From CBDFLS01 sp965249185 (GTDB taxonomy: Bacteria > Chloroflexota > Dehalococcoidia > Lucifugimonadales > Australimonadaceae): a stretch of 64,000 nucleotides of DNA. Where the stretch lies: contig CBDFLS010000001.1 in NCBI GenBank assembly GCA_965249185.1, positions 186,001-250,000 of the forward strand. Direction: 5' to 3'. Positions 33,746 to 42,246 of the stretch are shown piece by piece (position 1 is the stretch's first letter; each line of letters starts with the position of its first letter). The translations under genes and the position numbers were made by a program. The notes beneath the pieces were generated by a model. The model was not told where the DNA came from, did no database searches, and was given only the letters and a program-made list of their open reading frames with translations.

Positions 33746-34523
33746 CTAAAGAACGGCTGGTCTTCAAGAGGCCCTCGGCAAAGGGCTCCGCCGCCAGCAC
33801 AAGCACCAGCGCGCAGAGGATGAAGATTCCGGCGGCGGCCGCGCGCCGCTTTGCCCGCACCAGGTCGCCCATGACGGCGCTGGGGCCTATAAGCTCACGC
33901 TCCTCGGAGGGCATCTTGGAGGAGCGGATGATATAAAGCCCAAAGAGGGCCAGGAGGACCACCCCATCGAAGATGGAGAAGAATCCCTTGAGCGCAATGG
34001 TGAGCCCATACAGCGCGCCCAGCAGCAGGAAGGTGAGCTCTATCGTCCTCCCACTGTCGAATTGGAGCACGCCTCTCCGGCGCTTCATCCAAAAGAGAAG
34101 GAAGAGCACGGGCCAAGCCAGGCCTATCAGAAGCCGGTTGGCCCCCGTCATGTTCGCGCCGGTGTATGAGGAGTACTCCGCCGTGGCGGGGTCGGCCCCC
34201 GTCCACGCCAGGTAAACATCCACTGAGTATTCAGGAAGCAGAATGATGAAAGCTAGAAAGGCCACCGCCAGAGTCTGAGGGATCTCGCGCTCGGCCACGT
34301 CAACCGCCCAGCTCAGCAGAAAGCCGGCGGAGAGGATGGCGACGCCGAACACCAGCAGCGTCACGCCGGGCGGCTGCGCGGGGAGTACGAGCCGGAACGC
34401 CAGGGCCGGGACGAGGCCGGCCAGCGCCACGGCGATCCAGGCCCAGCCGCCGGCACCAGCCCTTCGGCGTTCCTTTTCGCTCGCAGCCCTTCGAGGACGG
34501 TCACCCATCGGCTGTTTGGCCAT
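33746..34523 (-). pseudogene. Cation antiporter (CaCA-type), N-terminal part, cut off by IS1380
   Basis: About 259 residues of the antiporter before the insertion. It has a basic N-terminus, then several hydrophobic helices, with LAFIILLPEYSVDVYLAWTGA matching the first alpha-repeat (the acidic residue in LPE is the expected ion ligand). An Arg/Lys-rich cytosolic loop follows. AGGAGG precedes the ATG. After the CTAAA duplication the frame enters the IS and ends after 70 foreign residues, so any product is truncated. Confidence 0.88.
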
Positions 34524-34542
34524 TCACTCCTCCTGGATTGGG

Positions 34543-35310
34543 CTAGATGGTCAGCATCATGAAAAGGGCCACGGCCGCCAGCGCGAAGCCGAAGGTGGTC
34601 TGAAGCGTCGCGCCGCTGATCCTCGTCACGATGAAAGACCCGGCGGTGGCGCCGCTCATGCCTCCGGCCGCGAAGAGCGCGGCCACCTGCCAGTCGGGAG
34701 ACGCAAATTGCAGGTGCAGCGGAAGGCTGACACCCGCGGTGATCAGAATGACGAAGAGCGAGGTCCCCACCGCCTCGTGGATCGGCAGACGGCCGACGCC
34801 CATCAGGAGGGGGACCTTCAGAAAGCCGCCGCCCACGCCGAAGAAGCCGGTGAGCACGCCGGCAAGACATCCCGCCGCCCAGAGCCCCACGCCGTAGCGA
34901 GGCGTTTTTTGCCGAGCGATAGGCAGCGCGCTCTCGGGCCGGGGAAGCCGGCGGCTCCGCAGAAGGGTCCATCCGGCCACGGGGAGCAGCAGCAACGCGT
35001 AGAGGAGCAGAAGCAGGTCGTTGGGCGCCGCTCCGCTGAGCCATGAGCCGCCTATCGCTCCGGGTATCCCCGCCAGCGCAAAGGGCAGCCCGACGCAAAT
35101 ATTCACCAGCCGTATGCGGTACTGAAACAGGACCGCGGAGAGCGCGGTGAACACCACCACGATCAGGGATGTCGCCAGCGCGTCGTGGACCGGCATTCCA
35201 AAGAGGTAGACCAGGATCGGAACGGTGAGGGTGGATGCACCCGCGCCCAGGGTGGACGAGGCCAGCCCCGCGACGCCGCCCAGCAGCACAGCCGGCGTTG
35301 CGAGGTTCAT
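34543..35310 (-). CDS. TauE/SafE-family membrane permease
   Basis: A 255-residue integral membrane protein with about eight hydrophobic segments in two repeats. GVAGLASSTLGAGASTLTVPIL in the first half and LAGVLTGFFGVGGGFLKVPLL in the second are the signature duplicated motifs of the family, which exports sulfite and other sulfur-containing organic anions. The ATG at 35310 has GGGGGAAGA directly upstream; an upstream extension of the frame is not real. The neighbouring antiporter is 20 bases downstream, so they form one unit. A divergent LysR gene lies 204 bases away and may control it. Confidence 0.9.
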   Translation of the reverse strand: MNLATPAVLLGGVAGLASSTLGAGASTLTVPILVYLFGMPVHDALATSLIVVVFTALSAVLFQYRIRLVNICVGLPFALAGIPGAIGGSWLSGAAPNDLLLLLYALLLLPVAGWTLLRSRRLPRPESALPIARQKTPRYGVGLWAAGCLAGVLTGFFGVGGGFLKVPLLMGVGRLPIHEAVGTSLFVILITAGVSLPLHLQFASPDWQVAALFAAGGMSGATAGSFIVTRISGATLQTTFGFALAAVALFMMLTI

Positions 35311-35514
35311 TCTTCCCCCTGGGCCGTAGATTCGGTCCGTGACCGGGGCCCCATCGGCTGCCAAGCATTCGCGTGATGTATGTCCAAACAACCTCCTGGT
35401 GAGGACTGGTGTGGTCACCTGCCGCCGGCCGGTGTCGGCACTAGTGCTGAGAGTGGCAGAGAAGTGGTTACATTTCAAATACAGATCGTGTGACCCGATT
35501 GATAAGAAGGCACG

Positions 35515-36471
35515 GTGTACGAACCAAACTTCCATCACCTCCACACCTTCCGCGAAGTGGTCGGCGCCGGAGTCTTCGCCAAGGCCGCCGAGCGGCTGCT
35601 GGTGAGCCAGCCCGCCGTGACCGCGCAGATCAAAGCCCTTCAGCAGCAGCTCGGCTCGCCGTTGTTCGACCGGGTTGGCCGGAGAGCGGTGCTGAATGAA
35701 GCGGGAAGGGTCGTGTACGAGCACGCCTCACGCGTGCTCCAACTAACCGACGAGCTGACCGACGCGCTGAAGGAGCTTCAGCACGGAATCGCGGGGCGGC
35801 TCCGGGTGGGGGCGAGTCCGGCCTGGCAGTACACCGTGGCAAGAGCTCTGGGCGTCTTCAAGCGCACCCACCCACGAGTTGAGCCTTCGCTCGAGGTCAC
35901 CGGCAACGGTCGAGTCGTCGAGCTGGTCCTGGGCCATTCCGTGGACCTGGGCTTCGTGGGTGAACTGCCCAGGAGTCAGGAGATCGCAGTCCAAAAAATA
36001 GCCGAGGAATCGCTGGTGATCATCGCGGCCCCGGGGCACCGGTTCATGGCGCTGGGCCGTATAGACGTGTCAGCGCTTCGAGGAGAGCCTTTCGTGATGC
36101 GCGAGCCGGGCTCGGCGGTGCGGCGCATGGCGGAGACGTACCTGGCCCAGCTCGGCGTGGTCCCGGAGGTGCCGTTGGAGATGAGCAGCGACGAGGCGGT
36201 GAAGCAGGCCGTGATGGGCGGACAGGAGCTGGGCATCACCGCCCGAAGCGCCGTGGAGCTGGAGCTGCGGGCGGCCCGCTTGGGCGTGGCCGACGTCCCG
36301 AAGTTCCAGTGCGTCGTGACGCTCTATGCCATTCAGCACCGCCAGCGGCGGCGCAGCACTACTCAACAGACGTTCATCGAGGAGCTGCAGGCGGCGCAAA
36401 GCCCTGGACAGAACGGGAACCTCTCTTCAGAAAGACCTCGAAACGGCGCCGAGAGCGAAGGGAGCAGGTAA
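35515..36471 (+). CDS. LysR-family transcriptional regulator
   Basis: A 318-residue regulator. The N-terminal winged helix-turn-helix is clear (FHHLHTFREVVGAGVFAKAAERLLVSQPAVTAQIKALQQQLG), followed by a periplasmic-binding-like effector domain from about residue 90. The start is GTG, divergent from the TauE/SafE gene; LysR proteins commonly regulate the divergent neighbour, so this permease is the likely target. The inducer is unknown. The tail after about residue 285 is polar and probably disordered. Confidence 0.9.
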   Translation: MYEPNFHHLHTFREVVGAGVFAKAAERLLVSQPAVTAQIKALQQQLGSPLFDRVGRRAVLNEAGRVVYEHASRVLQLTDELTDALKELQHGIAGRLRVGASPAWQYTVARALGVFKRTHPRVEPSLEVTGNGRVVELVLGHSVDLGFVGELPRSQEIAVQKIAEESLVIIAAPGHRFMALGRIDVSALRGEPFVMREPGSAVRRMAETYLAQLGVVPEVPLEMSSDEAVKQAVMGGQELGITARSAVELELRAARLGVADVPKFQCVVTLYAIQHRQRRRSTTQQTFIEELQAAQSPGQNGNLSSERPRNGAESEGSR

Positions 36472-36489
36472 TCCGCCGCGCCGCAACAG

Positions 36490-36519
36490 AACGGCGGCTC
36501 TCCTGGGAGAGCCGCCGTT
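36490..36519. terminator. Terminator between the LysR gene and clpX
   Basis: AACGGCGGCTCTC (36490-36502) and its complement (36507-36519) enclose CTGG, a perfect 13-bp stem followed by TTT on the plus strand and preceded by A residues less clearly for the minus strand. It separates convergent genes. Confidence 0.8.
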
Positions 36520-36550
36520 TCCTAACGCCCTTTGTGGCCGCGGTAGGTTG

Positions 36551-37843
36551 TCAGGCGCTCTTCGCCTGGTCCCCGCTCTGCTCCACCACTTGGCCCGTGG
36601 CCGTCAGCAGCAACGGAGGGCCAAGCCGTCCGAGCGGATCCGCATCGATAACACAGCGGGTCACGTGAGAGAGGGAGGGGAGATCATACATCACGTCCAG
36701 CAAGGTCTCTTCGATGATCGTGCGCAGGCCCCTGGCGCCCGAATTGCGCTCCAAGGCCTGGTCGGCCGCCGCCGCGAGAGCCGAATCGGTCAGATGCAGC
36801 TCCACGCCATCCAGCGAGAAGAGGTGCTGGTACTGCTTCACCACGGCATTCTTGGGCTCCGTCAGCACGCGGAGCATATCGGCCTTATCGAGGCCGCTCA
36901 GACCCACCACCAGGGGGAATCGCCCGATGAACTCGGGAATGAACCCGTACTGCAAGAGGTCCTCCGGCGCCACCTGGCCTCGGACCTCATCCTCGACGGG
37001 AACAATCCCGTCGGAGCGGAAGCCGATGCCCCGGCCGCCGGAGGCGATCCGGCGCGACACGATCTTGTCCAGGCCCTCAAAGGTGCCGCCACAAAAGAAG
37101 AGGATGTCATCGGTCTTGATCTGCAGGAACTCCTGGTGTGGGTGTTTGCGCCCTCCCTGGGGAGGCACGTTGGCCACGCATCCCTCGACGATCTTGAGCA
37201 GCGCCTGCTGAACACCCTCACCGGAGACGTCCCGGGTGATGGACGGATTGGCCGTCCTGCGGGAGAGCTTGTCGATCTCGTCGATATAAATGATGCCCTG
37301 CTCGGCGCGGCCGATATCGAAGTCCGCGGCCTGGATCAGCCGCAGCAGGATGTTCTCCACGTCCTCGCCCACGTAGCCGGCCTCCGTAAGGGAAGTGGCG
37401 TCGGCGATGGCGAAGGGCACGTCCAGCACCCGCGCCAGGGTCTGGGCCAGCAGCGTCTTGCCCGAGCCCGTGGGCCCTACGAGCAATACGTTGCTCTTCT
37501 GGAGCTCCACCCCCCCTTCCTTCGCCGCCACGTTGGACCAGATCCGCTTGTAATGGTTGTAGACCGCAACGCTGAGGACGCGTTTGGCCCGGTCCTGGCC
37601 CACCACATACTCGTTGAGATGGTCGAAGAGCTGGCGGGGAGAGAGGCCCTGCCGGGACACCGCCGGGGGCGGCGCCGCGGGCCCTCTCTCCTCCAGAATG
37701 ATCTGCTGACAAAGGAAAACGCACTCGTCACAGATGAACACCCGGCCCGGCCCTGCGATGAGCCGCTTGACCTGCTCCTGGGCCTTGCCACAGAAGGAGC
37801 AGAGGTGCGCGCTCTTGCCGCCGGACCTGCTGGGGGTAGGCAT
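36551..37843 (-). CDS. clpX: ATP-dependent Clp protease ATP-binding subunit ClpX
   Basis: A 430-residue AAA+ unfoldase that feeds substrates to ClpP. The N-terminal zinc-binding domain has CSFCGK and CDECVFLC. The ATPase domain has Walker A GPTGSGKT, Walker B IIYIDEIDK, the GYVGEDVENIL pore region and the sensor FIPEFIGRFP, and RNSGARGLRTIIEE lies near the end. Length is normal. It starts 14 bases after the clpP stop, so tig-clpP-clpX is one operon. Confidence 0.96.
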   Translation of the reverse strand: MPTPSRSGGKSAHLCSFCGKAQEQVKRLIAGPGRVFICDECVFLCQQIILEERGPAAPPPAVSRQGLSPRQLFDHLNEYVVGQDRAKRVLSVAVYNHYKRIWSNVAAKEGGVELQKSNVLLVGPTGSGKTLLAQTLARVLDVPFAIADATSLTEAGYVGEDVENILLRLIQAADFDIGRAEQGIIYIDEIDKLSRRTANPSITRDVSGEGVQQALLKIVEGCVANVPPQGGRKHPHQEFLQIKTDDILFFCGGTFEGLDKIVSRRIASGGRGIGFRSDGIVPVEDEVRGQVAPEDLLQYGFIPEFIGRFPLVVGLSGLDKADMLRVLTEPKNAVVKQYQHLFSLDGVELHLTDSALAAAADQALERNSGARGLRTIIEETLLDVMYDLPSLSHVTRCVIDADPLGRLGPPLLLTATGQVVEQSGDQAKSA

Positions 37844-37857
37844 TGCGACAGCCGCTC

Positions 37858-38502
37858 CTAGGTGCTCGCCTTGGCGTCGTCGGACGAGAGTTTGGCGGGG
37901 GAAGAGCCCAGCACTTCGTCCACAATGCCGTACTCGACGGCCTGCTCCGAGCTCATGTAGAAATCGCGGTCCGTGTCCCTGACGATCTTATCGTAGGCCT
38001 GGCCGGAGTGCGCGGAGAGGATGGTGCGTATCTTGTCCTGCATGCGCAGGATCTCCCGCGCGGCGATCTCCACATCCGCCGCCTGTCCCGATGCGCCTCC
38101 CATGGCCTGGTGCATATGGATGGTGGAATTGGGCAAGGCGTAACGCTTCTTGGGCGCTCCGGCGCCAAGCAGGACGGTCGCCATGCTGGCCGCCATGCCC
38201 ACGCAGATGGTGGAGACGTCGCACCGGATGAGCTGCATCGTGTCGTAGATGGCCAGCCCCGCCGTGATAATCCCTCCCGGGCTATGGATATAGAGGCTGA
38301 TGTCCTTCTCCGGGTCCTCGCGCTCCAGATAGAGGAGCTGAGCGATGATCAGATTGGACACCTGGTCGTTGATCGGCATCCCCAGGAACACGATTCGCTC
38401 CTTGAGCAGCAGCGAATAGATGTCGAAGGCGCGCTCCCCGCGGGCGCCGCTCTCGATGACCATGGGGATGATGTTCGTGGCACGCTCCCGGGGATCAAGC
38501 AT
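37858..38502 (-). CDS. clpP: ATP-dependent Clp protease proteolytic subunit ClpP
   Basis: A 214-residue serine peptidase. The catalytic Ser is in VGMAASMATVLL, the His in STIHMHQAMGG, and the Asp lies in the RDTDRDFYMS region. ERIVFLGMPIND and YIHSPGG are typical. The ATG at 38502 has AAAAAGGAGG upstream and overlaps the tig stop by eight bases. Confidence 0.96.
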   Translation of the reverse strand: MLDPRERATNIIPMVIESGARGERAFDIYSLLLKERIVFLGMPINDQVSNLIIAQLLYLEREDPEKDISLYIHSPGGIITAGLAIYDTMQLIRCDVSTICVGMAASMATVLLGAGAPKKRYALPNSTIHMHQAMGGASGQAADVEIAAREILRMQDKIRTILSAHSGQAYDKIVRDTDRDFYMSSEQAVEYGIVDEVLGSSPAKLSSDDAKAST

Positions 38503-39901
38503 TCTTCCCGCCTCCTTTTTTGGTGGTCTTCTTCGTTTTTGCTGACGCCGTTTTGCCACGCGTGTCCGTGGCCCTGCCCTTGGCCTTGGCGCGGGCAGGC
38601 TCCGCCGCCGGAATCTCGCCCTTCGCGATGCCGGTGAGCATCTCCATGGCCTTGCGGCTCACCACGGTGCGCCGCAGCGATGTCCGGCCCTCCTCCGACG
38701 CGAATATCTTGCGTACCGCATCGGCCTGAGCGCCGGAGTCCGTGGCGAGCTTCTCGACCTCGGCCTTGATCTCGTCGTCCGAAACCTCGATACGGTGCTG
38801 CTCGATAACCTCCCGCAACACCAGGGCCCGCCTGATCTGCGCCTCCGCGCCCGGGCGGGACGCGTCCCGCACCTCGCCGGCGCTCTTGCCTGCCCATTCG
38901 AGCTGCCGCTGGTACTGCTCCACCGTTACCCTGCCGGTGCGGAGAGCCTCGGCGTGGTCATGGAGCTGGTGTTCCACCTCATGATCCACCAGAAGCGGCG
39001 AAAAATCGATGGTGGCGTTGCGCAGGACCGCGTCGAGCATCTGCTCCTGGTACCTGGCTTCCGAGGCCTGCTCCTCCTGCCGGGTGAGGTCCTCTTCCAC
39101 CTTGCTTCTCAACGCCGCCAGCGTCTCGTATCCCTCGCCCACGCCCTTGGCGAACTCGTCATCGAGCGGCGGCAGGCTCTTGCGTTTGACGTCGTGGACC
39201 GTCACCTCGAATCCGCAACTCTTGCCGGCCACTTGAGGGTTGTCCTCGTCCTCCGGCACCTCGATGGTGAATTCCAAGCGCTGGTCGCTCTTTGCGCCAA
39301 CCAGCGCTTCGGCAAAGCCGAGCACCGGCAGCCGCGATCGTTCGCGGACCACATAGTCCGCGCGCTCACTGCTGAGAATCTCTTCCTCCCCCGCCCAGCC
39401 ACGCACGGTGATATTGAGGAGATCGCCGTAGGCCACAGACCCGTCTATCGGCTCCCAGGGGGCCATATCCAGGCGGAGCTGCTCCACCACATTGGCCACC
39501 TGCTCCTTCGAGATGCGCGTGCGCTCCTTCGGAATGCGCAGGGAGAGGTAGTTGCCCAGGTCTACCTTAGGCGTGAGCGGGATGGTGGCGGTGAAGCTGG
39601 GCGGGTCCAACTGCTCCAGCTTAATGGAGGGTACACCCGCCACTTCCAAGGAGGACTCCTCCAACGCCCGGTTGGTGGCCTCGGGCAACATGAAGTCGAG
39701 GGCCTCGTTCAGCAGGTACTCGCGGCCGTACAACTGCTCGATGATGCGGCGCGGCGCCTTGCCCTTGCGGAAGCCGGGCACATTGAGCCGCTTCACCGTT
39801 TTCCGGTAGGACCGCTCCAGGTATGTCTCCACATCATCGGGCTCAAGCTCTATGTTGAGCAGGGCCTCTTGCTGGGGACGCTCCTCAGTGGTGACCTTCA
39901 C
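38495..39901 (-). CDS. tig: Trigger factor
   Basis: A 468-residue ribosome-associated chaperone and prolyl isomerase. The ribosome-binding signature GFRKGKAP is near residue 43. The central FKBP-like domain covers about 150-240, and the C-terminal helical chaperone domain follows. The tail from about residue 440 is a Lys/Ala/Gly-rich extension (KTKKTTKKGGGK) not part of the core. The start is GTG at 39901, inside a 23-bp tandem duplication. First gene of the tig-clpP-clpX operon. Confidence 0.94.
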   Translation of the reverse strand: MKVTTEERPQQEALLNIELEPDDVETYLERSYRKTVKRLNVPGFRKGKAPRRIIEQLYGREYLLNEALDFMLPEATNRALEESSLEVAGVPSIKLEQLDPPSFTATIPLTPKVDLGNYLSLRIPKERTRISKEQVANVVEQLRLDMAPWEPIDGSVAYGDLLNITVRGWAGEEEILSSERADYVVRERSRLPVLGFAEALVGAKSDQRLEFTIEVPEDEDNPQVAGKSCGFEVTVHDVKRKSLPPLDDEFAKGVGEGYETLAALRSKVEEDLTRQEEQASEARYQEQMLDAVLRNATIDFSPLLVDHEVEHQLHDHAEALRTGRVTVEQYQRQLEWAGKSAGEVRDASRPGAEAQIRRALVLREVIEQHRIEVSDDEIKAEVEKLATDSGAQADAVRKIFASEEGRTSLRRTVVSRKAMEMLTGIAKGEIPAAEPARAKAKGRATDTRGKTASAKTKKTTKKGGGKNA

Positions 39902-39928
39902 GCTGCCTCAGTGGTAGCCTTCACGCTG
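39883..39928. repeat. 23-bp tandem duplication over the tig start
   Basis: Two adjacent 23-base units (39883-39905 and 39906-39928) share CCTCAGTGGT and CCTTCACGCTG and differ at two positions. The inner unit contains the tig start codon; the outer unit repeats a start-like GTG in a different frame. This leaves no clear ribosome site at the usual distance. Confidence 0.85.
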
Positions 39929-39956
39929 TACGCGCTCTAGCTAGGGGAATGAGAGC

Positions 39957-39962
39957 ATTATA
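39957..39962 (-). promoter_or_regulatory. -10 box for the tig-clpP-clpX operon
   Basis: TATAAT on the minus strand, 56 bases upstream of the tig start. The -35 position (TTCCTC at 39980-39985) is a poor match. Confidence 0.5.
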
Positions 39963-40096
39963 GCGCATGCGAAGGTGAGGAGGAAACGGGCGCCCGCTGC
40001 GGTCTGAGTCACCGGAACTTTTCTCCGTCGTCGTCCGTCGTTATGTGGGGAGGGACCGTGCCGCATATACTCTGGCGAACAACCCTGATGACTTAA

Positions 40097-40696
40097 ATGA
40101 AACGATTGCCTGCCCTTACGCCTATCGCCCTGCTGCTTGGCCTGCTGGTGCTGGCAGCCGCATGTGACCAGAGCACACCCACGCCTACACCAACGTCAAC
40201 AGCGACCCCGACGCTTAAGCCTACCGCCACGCCAACACCAGAGCCGGATTCGGGTCCCGGCGCTTCCTGCCAAGACCGCTTGGCCCTCTCCCTTTCTTTC
40301 GAGGCAATGGCCCGGGACGCGGTGGTGACCTCCTACCGTTGCGATAGGCTCTATATAGACTCCACGGGCCAATACCCGGATGCGGACCCATCCTTCGCCG
40401 TTCCAACGGGAGCGGCCCTTGAGCTCGCCTTCGACCCGCGAGTCCAGCAGCCTCCGGTCCGCACGGAGCTGCGGCTTTACACGCAAACAGGGGCCCACGG
40501 GTGGTTTCTGCAGTTTCCCGACGACCTGCCAGATGGCGCCCAGGCGATAGACCGGTCCATGCCTGCTCCGGCGCTCTCATTCCGGTACCGCGTTGATGCG
40601 CCTCCAGGAGAGTACGCGCTGGTGGTCAGGGCCACATGGGAAGGGCCGGTGGACGTGTTCTACGCCACGTCCCTGCGTATCGTAGAGCCATCTTGA
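40097..40696 (+). CDS. Putative lipoprotein of unknown function
   Basis: A 199-residue exported protein. A basic N-terminus and hydrophobic stretch lead to the lipobox VLAAAC (Cys at 23), followed by a Thr/Pro-rich linker (residues 26-50) like that of other lipoproteins in this window. The rest is a single globular domain of about 145 residues with two Cys (ASCQDR and YRCDRL) that could form a disulfide. I do not recognise the domain. The composition suggests a beta-sandwich. It is transcribed alone, divergent from tig. Confidence 0.75.
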   Translation: MKRLPALTPIALLLGLLVLAAACDQSTPTPTPTSTATPTLKPTATPTPEPDSGPGASCQDRLALSLSFEAMARDAVVTSYRCDRLYIDSTGQYPDADPSFAVPTGAALELAFDPRVQQPPVRTELRLYTQTGAHGWFLQFPDDLPDGAQAIDRSMPAPALSFRYRVDAPPGEYALVVRATWEGPVDVFYATSLRIVEPS

Positions 40697-40759
40697 GGGT
40701 CCGGCATCCGTCGGTCACGGACACACTGGGTTTGCGGCCGTATTCGGGGCTGGGGCGCC

Positions 40760-41671
40760 CTACCCGGCCGCGGCGGGCTCGCTCACTGTGGGGTAGAGCT
40801 CCTGGAGCAGGTCGAGGAAGACGGTAACGATGGCCCCGTAGCTGGCGGCCCGGCGCACCATGACCGACGTGGGCAGGGTCACGCGATACCCCTCCTCGAG
40901 CCGCACATGGGCCAGCGTCCCCAGCTCCAGCTCCCGCTGCAGCGAGTTATAGGGCAGGAAGCTGATGCCCAGCCCCCGCTCGATCATCCGCTTGGTGGCG
41001 GCGATGCTGTCCAGGTCCATCTGAACGTTGGGCACGATGCCCGCCTCGCGGCAGACCCGGTTGATGAGCACGAAGTAGGTGGACTCCTTATCGTAGAGGA
41101 TCAGGGGCTCGGAGGCCACCTCGTAGATACTCGCGGTCCCCGATCGCGCGAACCGGTGGTCGGGATGGGTCACCAGGACAATCTTCTCATCGTAGAGGTG
41201 CGTGGAGACCACGTCCGGGTGCACCAGCGTGCGGGCCATGCCAACCTGGATCTCCTCGGAGAGCACCATCTCCAGCACCTGGGTGGAGCGGCCCGTCTTG
41301 ATGGCCACGTCGAGACCGGGGTGCCGCTGGCGGAAGGTGGCCACAATGTCGGGCAGAACGTAGGTGGAGACGGCCCGCGCCGCGCCGATGTAGAGCTTGC
41401 CCGACGAGGCCGTACGGTGGGCCTCCAGCGCCTCCTGGCCGTTGCGCAGCGCCTCCATGGAGCGCTCCACGTAGGGAAGAAAGGCGCGGCCCGCATCGGT
41501 CAGCCGCACGCCGCGGCCCAGCCGGTGGAAGAAGGGCTCCCCCACCTCCCGCTCCAGCGATATCACCCGCGCGCTAAGCGACGGCTGGGTAACACCCAGC
41601 GCCTCCGCCGCCCGGGTAAAGCTGCGGTGCTGGACCACCATGAGAAAGGCTTGGAGCTGGCCTATCTCCAC
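40760..41671 (-). CDS. LysR-family transcriptional regulator
   Basis: A 303-residue regulator with the helix-turn-helix at the start (AFLMVVQHRSFTRAAEALGVTQPSLSARV) and an effector-binding domain from about residue 90 (GKLYIGAARAVSTYVLPDIVATFRQRHP). LysR genes often regulate a divergent neighbour; here the divergent gene is a small membrane protein 210 bases away. The inducer cannot be deduced. Confidence 0.9.
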   Translation of the reverse strand: MEIGQLQAFLMVVQHRSFTRAAEALGVTQPSLSARVISLEREVGEPFFHRLGRGVRLTDAGRAFLPYVERSMEALRNGQEALEAHRTASSGKLYIGAARAVSTYVLPDIVATFRQRHPGLDVAIKTGRSTQVLEMVLSEEIQVGMARTLVHPDVVSTHLYDEKIVLVTHPDHRFARSGTASIYEVASEPLILYDKESTYFVLINRVCREAGIVPNVQMDLDSIAATKRMIERGLGISFLPYNSLQRELELGTLAHVRLEEGYRVTLPTSVMVRRAASYGAIVTVFLDLLQELYPTVSEPAAAG

Positions 41672-41881
41672 CTAAGTCCTCCATCCCATAGATGTGCTCA
41701 ATGCCTCGCGCGGCAGGCTATCCTTTTCATTATATCTCACCACCTGTCGGCGAGGTGGCCTCTCGGTTGGCATCCACCCCCATTTGCGCTAGAGTAAGAG
41801 AAGCGTGGCCCCGCTCTGGCCTTTAGCCGCGAGGCACGGACGCCGGAGCAACGACTCCCCAGACCACGGAGGAGGAAGCGC

Positions 41882-42124
41882 GTGTTGGGTCTCTTTCGCT
41901 CGGTTTTCTGGCTCGGCGCCATGGCGCTCGTGATCATCGGACTTCGCAAGGCCGTGGCGCAGTCCGGCGACAAGGCCGATGCGCTGGGCCAGCGCATCGA
42001 GGGGGGCGACGACTCACCCCACATAGTCGCGCTGGTCCGCATCCACGACGCGCTGCACCGCCGCCCACACACTAACCACGACGCCAGCCCCGAGGCTGCC
42101 AAGGCCCCCGACGACGAGGCGTAA
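41882..42124 (+). CDS. Small membrane-anchored protein, 80 residues
   Basis: A short protein with one N-terminal hydrophobic helix (residues 2-20, FRSVFWLGAMALVIIGL) and a polar, His/Asp/Ala-rich tail. GGAGGAAG precedes the GTG start. A hairpin that could act as a terminator follows. I do not recognise a family. The clear ribosome site and terminator support a real gene, but confidence is limited by size. Confidence 0.55.
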   Translation: MLGLFRSVFWLGAMALVIIGLRKAVAQSGDKADALGQRIEGGDDSPHIVALVRIHDALHRRPHTNHDASPEAAKAPDDEA

Positions 42125-42152
42125 GGGTCTTCGCATATCCGGTCTGCCAGCG

Positions 42153-42175
42153 AGGGGCGCGCCCAAGGCGCCCCT
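42153..42175 (+). terminator. Probable terminator upstream of aspS
   Basis: AGGGGCGC (42153-42160) pairs with GCGCCCCT (42168-42175), with a 7-base loop, then TCGGTTT. The T-tract is short. Confidence 0.5.
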
Positions 42176-42179
42176 TCGG

Positions 42180-42208
42180 TTTACCCGTCCCCCGGCGCTG
42201 TCTATAAT
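42180..42208 (+). promoter_or_regulatory. Promoter of aspS
   Basis: TTTACC (42180-42185), a 17-base spacer and TATAAT (42203-42208) lie about 40 bases upstream of the aspS start. Confidence 0.6.
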
Positions 42209-42246
42209 GCGCGCGCCGGCTATCCTCTCACGACCACGGGGCCCCC

